In this document: piece after piece, positions 21,637 to 31,289 of the stretch
Layout of the letters: each line of letters opens with the position of its first letter
How positions within the stretch are numbered: position 1 is the first letter of the stretch
DNA from: Flammulina velutipes
Taxonomy: Eukaryota; Basidiomycota; Agaricomycetes; Agaricales; Physalacriaceae
Length of the DNA stretch: 64,000 nt
Assembly (NCBI GenBank): GCA_011800155.1
Contig: CM022377.1
Span: 2,294,001 to 2,358,000, forward strand
Direction: 5' to 3'
Notes under the pieces: model-generated
What the model was told of the DNA's origin: nothing
What the model saw: only the letters and a program-made list of their open reading frames with translations
Database searches by the model: none
Position numbers and translations under genes: made by a program

Positions 21637-22271
21637 CACCTCGTATTATTCCCCCACTTGCTCCCTTACCTGCCAATGCCACTCCGGAAGAGTCCACCGC
21701 TCAAGCCATTATTGCGCGTATCACCACTGACGTCCAGGATGCCCAAGATAATCTGCTCGCTGCCAAAATCCGCCAGGCCTTCCACGCAAACAAACATCGC
21801 GCTCCAGAGATCGCCTACGCTGTAGGAGACCAGGTCATGCTATCCACCAAGAACCGCCGAAACGAATATAAGCGAGCAGGAAAGAAACGCACTGCCAAGT
21901 TCATGCCCCGGAACGACGGCCCCTACACCGTCGTCAAAGCCTTCCCAGAAAAATCTGAATACACCCTCCAACTCCCTGGCCATCGTCGCACGTTCCCCGG
22001 ATTCCACGCTTCCCTCCTTAAACCATACCACCCAAATGATCCTGCACTGTTTCCCGAACGAGAACTACCCAAGCCTGGTCCTGTCGTCACTGAAGATGGG
22101 ATTGAGGAGTGGTCGGTCGAGAAAATCATAGACTCAAAGCGCGCGGGCCGTGGAATGCGCTATCTTGTACGCTGGGCTGGATACGGAGTTGAACACGACT
22201 CCTGGGAACCCGGATCTGCACTCAAGGACTCTATCGCACTGGACGCATGGGAGGCTGGCCAACAACAGTGA

Positions 22272-22520
22272 TGTAATGGCGCCTTTCCCCTGGATCGCGC
22301 CATGACACAATGGATTTTGGACTTTGGACCGGAGCTTTTTTGTCACGTCACGTCACGCGTCACATGACGTCATGGCGCGGGCCCCCTGGATCGCGCCAGG
22401 AGACGATTACATAATCGAATCACCAATGGGCTCAAGAGTTCAATTCCCATCGGAATCGCTTCATTTTTTCTGCACGTACTTTTTTATTTTTTTAACGGAA
22501 TGTTTCAGAGGGGGGAGGGG
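22272..22520 (+). other. Gypsy-1 3' untranslated interior
   Basis: Non-coding stretch between the chromodomain stop and the 3' LTR. A CCCTGGATCGCGCCA block occurs twice about 110 bases apart, and TCACGTCACGTCACGCGTCAC gives a short CGTCA-rich repeat. It ends in the polypurine tract before the LTR. Confidence 0.7.
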
Positions 22521-22757
22521 TGTAAGCCTGGTCCCCCAGTTTACTACATACACACACTTTCCCACACTGCCACCGAACCATTATTTACGATCAATTCTCC
22601 TTCGTCGCTCTTTACTCTGTATTGCACGCAACGAAGGTACATAACTTATCTCTCTCTTGTATTACTAGCTGACTCTGTATTGCACGCAACGAAGATTCTT
22701 TTGTCCTGTCTGTCTTGCCCGTTTAGTGTTGGTTGTCGTTTACACGACACCCTTCCA
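22521..22757 (+). repeat. Gypsy-1 3' LTR
   Basis: Same 237 bp as 10369-10605, preceded by a 14-base purine tract and followed by the TCCGA target copy. Confidence 0.95.
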
Positions 22758-22932
22758 TCCGACTGAGGAAGGTACGTGTTATCTTCTACCTTTTATTTCT
22801 ATCCGATACTCACGATACTGTAGTAACCGCCGTGCTCTGTCGTATAGGTAATTCACAGTCATTCTCGTTCATCCGACTGAGGAAGTAACCGCCGTGCTCT
22901 GTCGTATAGGCTCGTATTCTCTCAACCTATCA
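22758..22932 (+). repeat. Copia 3' LTR, second part (175 bp)
   Basis: Resumes with TCCGA, the duplicated target of Gypsy-1, and continues to CCTATCA, matching the rest of the 5' LTR. The two parts sum to 300 bp once the 5-bp duplication is subtracted. It is followed by the right GGGGG target copy. Confidence 0.93.
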
Positions 22933-22937
22933 GGGGG

Positions 22938-23339
22938 ATCTACCAAAGCCTTAGCATATAAGAGGGAATAAAAATGAAATTGCATACACTTCCTTCTTGT
23001 TGGATTCCGAAGGACATTCATTCGGCACATTCTGGTATTGATCAGCCATGTGCGCCACAGTGCACTTTGACTATGAATACCGGGACGATGGTCCGTGGTA
23101 CGAGCAGAATGTAATCTGTGGTGTGGTGTTTTCGGACCGCTGAGGCGGGAGATGCTCTTCGAGAAGCTACGCCGCGAGAAAGATGCGCGGACTATGGAAG
23201 CCATAAGCGGTGTATGAGGAGAGTGGTCTCCTTGTGTGATGGGATGATGGTGGTAGGAAGGAAGGTTACTGCTGACGTAAGAAAGATCCGAATCCGTTCG
23301 ATATTGATCGACCAACTAAGTAACTCAGCTCGTCCTTAA
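22938..23339 (+). pseudogene. Truncated tail of a DUF4470-type gene
   Basis: GATGCTCTTCGAGAAG near 23149, GGTCTCCTTGTGTGATGG near 23225 and CGTAAGAAAGATCCGAATCC near 23276 match 50822, 50897 and 52889 respectively. The latter two lie in or just before the DUF4470-type relic. Only head and tail pieces remain, joined together, and no open frame of note survives. As at 53 kb, it is followed head-on by a copy of the six-exon secreted-protein gene, so gene pair and spacing were duplicated together. Confidence 0.55.
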
Positions 23340-23396
23340 CTTTTTAAATTACTTTTGTATAATGTCATACCCACAGTAAAGTAATTATTAGGCCAA

Positions 23397-24772
23397 CTAT
23401 AGCTTCGGCACTGTCTTCATGTCCTCCTCCTTGAAGTTCACTCCGGGCTTATCAACTTTCGTTTCTAGTGCTGCCTTCAATGTCTTGGCGTCCTCTTGAT
23501 CGAGCTTCTTCAATTCTGTGAGCATGTAGTCTTTCAGTTTTTCATCTTTGGTGATTTCAAAGGCTGCTTCGGCGAGCGACTTTGCTACGGCGTTGTACTG
23601 CCTCCTGGTCCCCTTGAGGTACATGTATGCGATGTAGGCGTGTGATCTGGCCCATGATGCTGCGTAGTCGGGACCTTCGCTGGATGTGGGCTTTCCCATG
23701 AATTTCTGCAGACGTCGAGTCAATTCGTCTTGTTGCTTATGGGACGCACGTTGCCTGACATACCTTATCGATGTACATTGAGACTTTCCCTTTGATTAGG
23801 TTAGGGTCCTCTTGGAGACCACGAAGGTTTGCAGTGTCGTCTGATGAAAAGCAGAAGATGAGAACGAGTCCCAGCAAAAATGAGAAAAAGGCGCACTGAT
23901 CACTTCGGCCAGCTTCTTCTTGTCCTCGTTTGAATCCTAAGATGTGCATTATTATTTGGATTGCGGGGTAACACGATCACGCGCTTACGGAGTTTGTGTC
24001 AGATGCGGTAGCTATCTTCATTTTTTCCCAGGACGCCTTTGCGACACCCGCAGGTAGGTCACGCTTGAAGAGATTCTTCATCCTCTGGATCTCCAATCTG
24101 TGGTCGATGTGCATCTCTCCCAAGCCGGGGGGCTTCTTCGCGTTTGTCCCTCTGTAGAATTTGATTTCGTCGCCTTCTTTCTTGCCGTAGAAGATGCGTT
24201 GCGCGGAGGGGCTTAGGGCGGCGTATGCTTTGTAGTATAGCATATCTATAATAGCCTCAAGTTAGAGGAGGTATACTGAGATAAGTATGGCGTTACCTTT
24301 GGCATTCTTGATAGCGTGGAACTTGACGGGATTACGCCTGTGCAAATCCCTTTTCTTGCTTCCGCTCTGGAAGATTTTCTTGACTTCTGTTTGGTCAGCT
24401 TTGTTGTAGTCTTCATCGTTTTCTATGACTTCAGCTCCTTTGAGGGTGGAGACGTAAGCGGGTTTTTCGGGTTCGGGATCTTCCTCTACGTCGTCGTCTT
24501 CGAGCTCGGGTATTGGGGAGGATGGGCGGCTGGGAGGATGTGTTAGTGGGCTGAAGTGATAATTATGATTAGGTTCGTACTCTCCCCGCGCCTGGGGCGC
24601 TCGTCGGTTGAGAGTCGAGGCAGAGCGCGAATTGAGGCTATTTCCCATCGCCGTGGGCTGTGGTAGTGAACTTAATATCGGGAGGTGTACCTCTCTGCGT
24701 GATACTTACTGAAGGTGCGGCCCATGCGCCTGCAGATACAGCGAGAATGATATGGATGGCGGAGATGTGCAT
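23397..24772 (-). CDS. Secreted protein with H-x-D-H-R-L-E-I-Q motif (six exons, 368 aa)
   Basis: Exons, read leftwards: 24772-24710, 24657-24297, 24245-23989, 23936-23897, 23840-23764 and 23705-23397. All introns are GT-AG of about 50-60 nt and the phases close to one frame. Exon 1 is a signal peptide (MHISAIHIILAVSAGAWAAPS), so the product should be secreted. Then come a Pro/Ser-rich stretch, an acidic segment (ELEDDDVEEDPEPEKPAY), a basic segment and the core with PVKFHAIKNAK, YYKAYAALSP, FYGKKEGD and GEMHIDHRLEIQRMKNLF. A helical, Lys/Glu-rich C-terminus ends the protein. The DHRLEIQ motif recalls the DHxxE pattern of some His-Asp metal nucleases, but I cannot assign the family. A near twin (53001-54415) supports every exon, and fragments remain at 41990 and 4201. 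Alternatives are a lytic enzyme or a small effector-like protein. Confidence 0.78.
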
Positions 24773-25380
24773 TGTTGAGTGATGAATGGAATACGGCCTG
24801 CGTTTCGAGAGGGAGAGGTGAGGAATAAATGATTGACGCGTACAGCGCTTGGTTTTATACACGATAAATTAAACCCAAGGAGAAAGGAGAAACTTATTAA
24901 TCTTGAAGGAGGAGGTTTAGTTTTGCCGTGGGCTAACCTGCCTGCCTGTGAGCGAACTTGAAGTGAATTGTAACGAGGGCACCGCTGCGCTTCAACAGTT
25001 AGGTTTTGAGATGGCCTAGACTCATCTGGTTTTTGAAACTGCCCTCGAAGAGGGAGGTGTAGCATGAAGTAGTGGATATATAGCTAGTAGATGAATTGGA
25101 GATACACATGGATCAACTAACAGAGAAATTGTAGAGTGTCAAAGGCAAGCTGAAAGACTGCATGAACGAGTGAGAACGCTGTAAGAAGTACAATAACACT
25201 GCACGAACATGCACGAACATTCAACCATTGCATACATACTACACTGCACGAGCATACACAGGAATGCACAGACTTGCGCGATGAGAACAATGCAAGACAG
25301 CTTCCTGTTTGAAGAACGTCAAACTTTCCGCTGTATTGTAGCCCGTACGGTTTTACGTTCCTATGTACCAAACATAATGT
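24773..25380. other. Intergenic, no gene seen
   Basis: Upstream region of the secreted-protein gene. A run with CATGCACGAACATGCACGAACA-like direct repeats occurs near 25200-25220. Open frames on both strands are short and overlap one another. Confidence 0.5.
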
Positions 25381-26570
25381 TGCGGTTCCACTTTGCGGTG
25401 AGGCGTGAGCCACGTGTTCGCGATGATGACTAATATTCGACCCTTGCCTCTTACCACCATGTCGAGTCTCGTCGTCGTCCACAGTGTGCACGACGTTACA
25501 AGGACCATACAACTATTTGCTGAGCTGCGGCAATGAGCAGGACGCACACGACGTTCGTATTGTCATGGTGAGCACAATCTGTCTAACCATCTTTTTACGA
25601 GCTTGAACGTTTCAGCAGAAACGACGAAAACTGCGCAAATGAAGGTCCTTGTACGAGGAAAGTAGACGTACGCAGGGTGAGTATGCTTCATTCTGTTCCA
25701 TACTGTTTGCTTATGATCAGAAAAGGGAGAATAGTCATCTATGGACTGGAGATGCTTGCTGCACGCCATCGGATGGGCCGGCTACCCTCCTGCTGCTCGT
25801 ATCGTCGCGTCGCGCGCATCGGGATATGGACGATTGCATGGCCACTCTATAACACTAGGTGAGCATACTTATCCTACCATACTTTGCTTGCTAATTGCCT
25901 GCAGTGAACGGAACTAACCGCCGACGACAGCAAGTGACGTTCATGGGCTCAGCAGAACAGACCGCTTCTTTTCGTCGACAATACTTTGTCGTCTTTTCCC
26001 ATACCCGCCGTCTACCGATACGCGTAGAGCCCCCCGGGCGAGCTGCAGGAATAGCTTTCTTTAGTCTCTGGGTGTTCAACCCGGGCTTTTGTCCTGCGCC
26101 GCTGTGTACTGGTCTTCAAGCCACATTTCTACTCGACGTCCCTTTCTGCGCTGTTCCACAGGGCGATTATGTATGTCTCGCTTCTCTAATTGACTGTTCC
26201 TGCCACTGACTGCCTCCCAGACTCATTCTGCGCTTTATGCCAGAATGATAGGCGAAGGAAGGGGTGCTGGGACATCGAACGTTCACCATGTCCTTATCGT
26301 TGTATCGTCCTTCTCGTTATCCACCTCATCTTTGTCTAGGACTGTATACCTTCACTTGTTATCAACTTCCCTCGGACGATGAAGTGCGCGCACTGAACGA
26401 TCTCTCCCATGTCGCCGCTTCCCGGCCACAATGCTATTGCCACTATGCTGGAAACTCGAGATTAATTCGCGGAATCGTACGGCCGCTGGTGGATGAGTCT
26501 CGCTATGCCCCACAGCGTACTGTGATGGCGGAAATAGGATGATAGTCGACGCGTACTCCGCGGTGTTTAT
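25381..26570 (+). repeat. R1-family copy (spliced-looking, ORF-poor)
   Basis: The head is CACGTGTTCGCGATGATGAC at 25411, then CTCTTACCACCATGTCG. Three intron-like tracts follow, at the same places as in the 42.4 kb copy: GTGAGCACAATC...TTTCAG (about 25568-25617), GTGAGTATGC...GATCAG (about 25677-25720) and GTGAGCATAC...CCTGCAG with branch site GCTAAT (25860-25905). The sequence after the third, TAACCGCCGACGAC, matches 42974. No frame stays open through the joined exons, so this is a decayed gene or a spliced non-coding RNA gene. Confidence 0.55.
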
Positions 26571-26735
26571 GACAACCGGTCGTTGGATGAAGGGTTGGCT
26601 CTGAGGAGAGGGAGAACGCGACTGGGAGAGGGTTGCAAGTTCGCTAGCAACGAACTTGCAAGCCAATGCTCTGGACAGGCTCCCGAGCCCAGCACTGCCC
26701 CACCCCTCCTGTCGATCTCCTGCCGTTTCGTCGAC

Positions 26736-26862
26736 GCTGATCAGTCCCTTCTACCACCTTTCGCCTCCTGCACTGTCGACGTCCCGTTACCATGTCCTGA
26801 TTTCGGGCGCTTACGCGTACGGCGGGTGCATCCGGGAGCGGCTGGGCGGTCGCTCTAGTCTG
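26736..26862 (+). repeat. ~120-bp near-identical repeat, copy 1
   Basis: GACGCTGATCAGTCCCTTCT through GCATCCGGGAGCGGCTGGGC is almost unchanged at 34132-34250, with a handful of substitutions and one indel. The flanks do not match, so this is a discrete dispersed segment. No coding role is evident. Confidence 0.7.
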
Positions 26863-27613
26863 ATAGTAAGACAGGACTCTGAAACTAGAAGGGGCCTTGC
26901 TACCCTTTCCTTTAATCACGATCATCAATCTGATAGCCAGAGACAGAATGGAGACTCGAAGTCTGGAATTACATATGGAATGCCCGTCGAGCATGGCTGG
27001 TCAACAGTGACGATTAAAAATGGTGTGAAAACAAGTATTACAGGATCCATTTATCCGTAGTAGAGGGTCAGCTATCCGCCAGGCAGCGTCATCTTCTTGA
27101 TACACGTCCAAGTAATTCCACATTCACATTGCCACCATCACTTGCCAGTGCTGGAGCTGAGACCGGGCGTCTATCGTGCTGTACACCGGCGAGCGAATCT
27201 CACAAGAATGGGGAAGGCTCGAGGTTTGAATGGTGGCAGGAAACAATGCATTACGTCCAGTCGTGCACAGCGCTTATCTGTTGTGCACATGTCCATCAAG
27301 AAGCTGTTATCAGCTCGAATCTCATCAATGATCGATGTTCAAAATCTATATCGGTTACGACGACTTCGAGGCGACATTGAGTAGATCCGGTGTCATCTAT
27401 GAAAAGAGCTTCGTTCTAACGAAAATCCTTCTTTCACACTCCCATACTTCGGCATCCTTTATCTCAAGGTATGTGTTCTTTGTGCTTCATGGCGCATTGT
27501 TGTCCGTCGTTCTAATTATTGCCTACAGGAAATACGAACTCAGAGCCTGAACCAAAGTAATCAATCTCCCGTCATCAATATCATCGATTTTAATCCGCTC
27601 CAGGAGCCCAATG
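26863..27613 (+). other. Upstream region of the first caspase-like gene, shared with the second
   Basis: From about 27283 the sequence matches the region upstream of the second caspase-like gene on the other strand (37444 down to 37152). The shared parts are CATCAAGAAGCTGTTATCA, an intron-like GGTATGTG...CTTTGTGCTTCATGG tract ending CAG, then AAATACGAAC. Either an upstream non-coding exon or a decayed 5' coding exon was duplicated with the gene. Nothing else is identified in 26863-27282. Confidence 0.5.
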
Positions 27614-29952
27614 ATGCAACCCCAAGACAGGACCACCGGTGGGACAGACAAAACGACAAACGCGAGGTAAGGCGGGATGCACCTTCAATTACTCGGAAAA
27701 TCTAACCAAACCTTCCTACAGCCCTAGTCGTGTGCGTCAGATCTTTGCGTTGCTTATTGGAATTGACAAGTACATGCATTGCGATGACAACATAATCAAG
27801 AACCTATCGGGATGCAATAACGATGTCGACGATATAACCGACTTTCTCCGCACCACTCTCCACGTTCCCGATTCCAATATCACCCAGTTGCGTGACGAGG
27901 GCGCCACGTTCGCTGGAATCACCGAGGCCCTCGAAGGTCTTGCGAACGATGTTCGTATTACCAAAGGCGATGCAATCGTCGTCTTTTATGCTGGGCATGG
28001 CGCCGAAGTGTGGCCGCCCGAGGGTGTGAAGTTCGGCAGGAAGAAGGTGCACCTGCTGGCGCCACACGACTTTAGTATCGACCTGACTAAAGTGTCCCCC
28101 GGCGCTAAGCACCCCCAATACGGGGAAAGGTGCAACGATATACAGTTCAATGTCGTGAAGAACGGATTGCTGGATATCAATCTTGGTAGACTATTGGATA
28201 CTATTGCTGATGTGAAGGGAGACAATATCGTGAGTCCTATAGTGCACTTTACGTTTTTCTTCTTCGTCTCAACGCCGTTTTCAACAGACCGTTGTATTGG
28301 ATTGTTGCCATTCCGGGTCCGGTACCCGTCACGTTGGAACCAAAGATGAGCCTATGCCCCGAGGAATCGACCTTCCCGAAGATACCAGACTCAGTAGCGA
28401 CGTACTTATCCCTTCTCGAGGATCACATGTCGTCGATGCCGATGAAATCTTAGGCGTCGCGTCTCATGTCCTCTTGGCTGCTACCGATCCATCGGAACAT
28501 GCTTACGAGAAGGTCAATGAGGGGTGTATGAGAGGAGTGTTTACCTGCAACTTAACAAAACTGCTCCGATCCAATGACCTCGCGCAACTGACCTATATGG
28601 ATATCATTGCTCGTCTTCCTCGACTCTTCGGGTACGTGCACTGTATTATACAAATGCCATTTCATTCGTCCCTTACGCATTTGTTCCGTAGTCAAACACC
28701 GCAATGCGAAGGTATCAATAACGACCGCATTTTCCTACAAGACTGCCTTGCTGGTCCGCGAGAGAGCACGGAGGAAATTATTTACGACCCCAAGATTAAG
28801 CATTTCACCATCCATGCTGGCGATACACACGGAGTCACTGTCGGAACACCATTCACCGTCTATTCATCGTCCTGCGAGAGCGTGCTTGGTCTTGTCATTG
28901 TCGAGAAGGTTGAGGCCATCCAATCAATCATTTGCGCTCCGGATTTCCTAATCCCCGCCGGTGCTTGCGTTCTTTGGACCCCCCTCAGAAAACTTTCTGT
29001 TTTTTTTGACTCCACCGCCGACTTCCAACATCTATTGGAAGAGGAGATGTGGTGGAAGCCATCTTTCTTTGTCGATAAGCGAGAGAGTGCTCAACTCGTT
29101 ATCTCAAAGTCGCTTGGAGGGACTGTATGCTTCGAGCTCATCGATCAGACCTGCATCAAGGAGAGATTCTGCAAGATTCACGATACAATGTTACCTGTGA
29201 CGGACAAAACGACCATCGGGACGTACCTCCGCGACATCGCCCATTTCCACTGGTACTTGAATCACAAACCATCTCCATTTGATCTGACGAGGGTCGTTGC
29301 ATACAAAGCGCCTCCAAATGATGGGAAGGCAGGGACTGGGGAGCTCGCTGGGGACAAAGCGATTGAGAGGAACAGACTCCTTGCTGCAAACATAGTTGTT
29401 GAGTGCTTCGAGCTCACTACATTCGCATTTGACGTCGGGGCCTCATCTCTGCGGAGAAGGCCCGAAGGCAGTAACCTCGTCGAGAACAACCAGGTCACGA
29501 TCATTAACCCTTCAGACAAAATATATGGCTTTCGTATCACAAACAAGACTCAACTACCCCTCTTTCTCTCGGTGTTCTATTTCGACATGACTGAGCTCAG
29601 TATTGGTGAGTACTCTATCCTTCAAATCTTACCGAGCTGTAACTCACATATCATATCAGCCCCGTACTACTACCCACTAGATCCCACAACAGCTTGCCTT
29701 TCCCCTCGAGTTGGTTCCCTCGACATCGGCTTTGATGAAAAAATGGAGACGCAGGCAAATCAATATTCTGTGCCTGATGGCCAATCTCTTGACGTCGGAC
29801 ACATGAAGCTCTTCTTGTCCAACAAATACGTCGATTGGAGCAGACTGGAGCAGGAGTCTCCATTCGACGGAAACCGTGGTAGTAGTCCCGCACTTCATAA
29901 GACTGATTGTTGGTTTACATTGGATATTCCCATTATCATGCGTAATGAATAG
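27614..29952 (+). CDS. Caspase-like protease with long C-terminal extension (703 aa, catalytic motif intact)
   Basis: Exons 27614-27666, 27722-28229, 28288-28631, 28692-29605 and 29660-29952 splice into one frame of 703 codons. The fold is caspase/metacaspase (peptidase C14): IFALLIGIDKY, LSGCNNDVDDITDFL, then the catalytic His in FYAGHG and the Cys in LDCCHSGSG. The substrate would be a protein, probably cut after basic residues as in metacaspases. The last 400 or so residues form an extension of unknown function. It has LDVGHMKLFLS and WFTLDIPIIMR near the end, a pattern I associate with basidiomycete caspase-domain proteins. The start MQP is shared with the copy at 34899-37151 and an in-frame ATG lies one codon upstream (27611). 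The presence of two caspase-type genes with the same intron positions confirms the splice sites. It probably acts inside the cell, since no signal peptide is seen. Confidence 0.85.
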
Positions 29953-31289
29953 GTCGGTCATTCAGTATTTCTTACAGTGCCTTTGTTCCCTGATCTGCTT
30001 TCGTGCATAGTATCGATAGGACCTGTAACTCTGCTGTAAAATATATCATGTGTCCGTGAGGATGACTGATAGCTGTCTCTTGCCACCACGACCAAGATAT
30101 GCAGGACGTTTCTTATTACTCGTCTCATCATTGCACAGGTCTCTGAATCCAAACCTTTGTCCATTTTCCGTATATAAGCTCTACGTTGACACTACAGTCG
30201 TTCTAGCTCGCGGGTCGTCATCGTTTGCCCAGGGGAAGGACACCTTCGTTGAGCAGGAGAAGCATGGCCAATCGTGGTGGGAGGACAAATACCAGACAGA
30301 CGGGCCGGTTTTGTGTCTGACTTCTCTCTCTCCGTCCACCATGGCATCCTCCTCTGCATGCTCTGACGACTTTATGGGCCCAGCTAATATCCAGGTGCGC
30401 AGACTAATTCCCGGTTTACCTGTACTCAATATCCTCTCTTCCGTATTAGTTCTATCTATCCGAACCCGCTTACCAGGTTGAGGAATAACCCTCACTATGC
30501 GTCGTTGGCGCATGACGACGTTGACAGTCGCTGTCGGCAATCTTGTCGGTATGGTCATTGAATAGTGAGTCCTGGGTCATAATGTGTTGCAGTCCTTGCC
30601 TGTATTGCTAGAGACAGCAATTAATCGTTTCTTGGCGGTGGACGTTGGTAGTTTCGGAGCCTCTTGAACTCTTTACCATCATCATGATCATCTCTGGATG
30701 ATGAATGGATATTTGGCGAGGGCTCTCATCGCACAGCGCGACAATAAGCGTGCAATTCGTCCCCACCACTCGTGTAGTGGATTTCACGCTGGGATCTGAG
30801 CTCGTCGTTGGTTGCTCGACGCACGACGACCATCCCGAGGGATGCGATCAAGCTAATTGGTGGATAAATACGAGGTTCTCGCCACTTTTCTGTACTTATT
30901 ACAACCAATTCTTGCATATATATACTCACTGTGTGTCTTGAGGAAAATAAGAGCGTCGAGCTCGTCGAATGCGAAGACGTCCAGCGCCATGCGACGCTCA
31001 CGTGGCGACATCACTCGTCCAAATCGTCCTTCCTTCCTTCCACGAAAACATATCACCAAGATGCCACCATCTTCTCGACGAAAGCAAACACATCCAGACG
31101 CAAAATCGAATGTATCTGTAAGGGAAACTATTCTAGCTAAATTCTCGATAACTAAAATATCCTGGACAGATGAAGCGTCCTGACATCGAAGGCTGCCCCC
31201 CAACTATATAAACCTGGAAAACACCACTTCCTCTCGTCGTCGCTTACGCTAATCTATCTTCATCCTGGGTTATCCAGTATCTGGCAAGA
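29953..31289. other. Degenerate region with R1-like head and a repeated FAQGKDTFV tract
   Basis: CATGTGTCCGTGAGGATGAC at 30048 is an R1-like head with CATGTG for CACGTG. At about 30217 the + strand reads SSFAQGKDTFVEQE, which recurs at about 31919 as GIFAQGKDTFVKEE. The nucleotide match is TTTGCCCAGGGGAAGGA. Open frames are short and I can support no whole gene. Confidence 0.45.

Larger units (their letters stand above)
10906..22271 (+). pseudogene. Gypsy-1 Gag-Pol, broken by a TGA and by Gypsy-2
   Basis: The parts 10906-13719, 13753-14910 and 21637-22271 belong to one reading frame. Gag is followed by a zinc-knuckle-like CFNC...HYSDSC near residue 261 (C-x2-C-x6-H-x4-C, longer than the usual C-x2-C-x4-H-x4-C). 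Next comes a protease-like LIDHGCPSTVI near 364, with DHG in place of DSG or DTG. RT has MVNDYRELNK and VYLDD near 732, then RNase H (VTTDASDRRTGAVL). After the TGA at 13717-13719 come integrase (HHCC near 14227-14355, LDFVGPL, SDRDKLF, TDGGSERTN) and a C-terminal chromodomain (EEWSVEKIID to YLVRWAGYG and SWEP, about 22109-22240). The TGA replaces a Trp-type codon in RNase H without shifting frame. The frame resumes exactly across the Gypsy-2 target site. Confidence 0.88.
10369..22757 (+). mobile_element. Gypsy-1, chromovirus-type LTR retrotransposon inside the Copia 3' LTR
   Basis: Identical-looking 237-bp LTRs (10369-10605 and 22521-22757) bound the element. TCCGA flanks it at 10364-10368 and 22758-22762. 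Without the Gypsy-2 insertion it is about 5.6 kb. Its coding region is a single Gag-Pol frame ending in a chromodomain. The 3' LTR is preceded by the purine tract AGAGGGGGGAGGGG. The element is disabled by one nonsense codon at 13717 and by Gypsy-2 at 14887. Confidence 0.95.
4353..22932 (+). mobile_element. Ty1/Copia LTR retrotransposon, host of the nested insertions
   Basis: The element is bounded by a 300-bp 5' LTR (TGTTGG...TATCA) and a 3' LTR that Gypsy-1 has split into 10239-10368 and 22758-22932. It is flanked by GGGGG at 4348-4352 and at 22933-22937, a 5-bp target duplication. Removing the nested DNA leaves about 6.2 kb with one uninterrupted Gag-Pol frame. The two LTR copies look identical by eye, so insertion was recent. 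Sequence just inside the 5' LTR starts GGTTATGGTG, which resembles the half-tRNA(iMet) primer site of Copia-type elements. The 3' LTR is preceded by a purine tract, AAAGATGGGGG. Confidence 0.95.
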
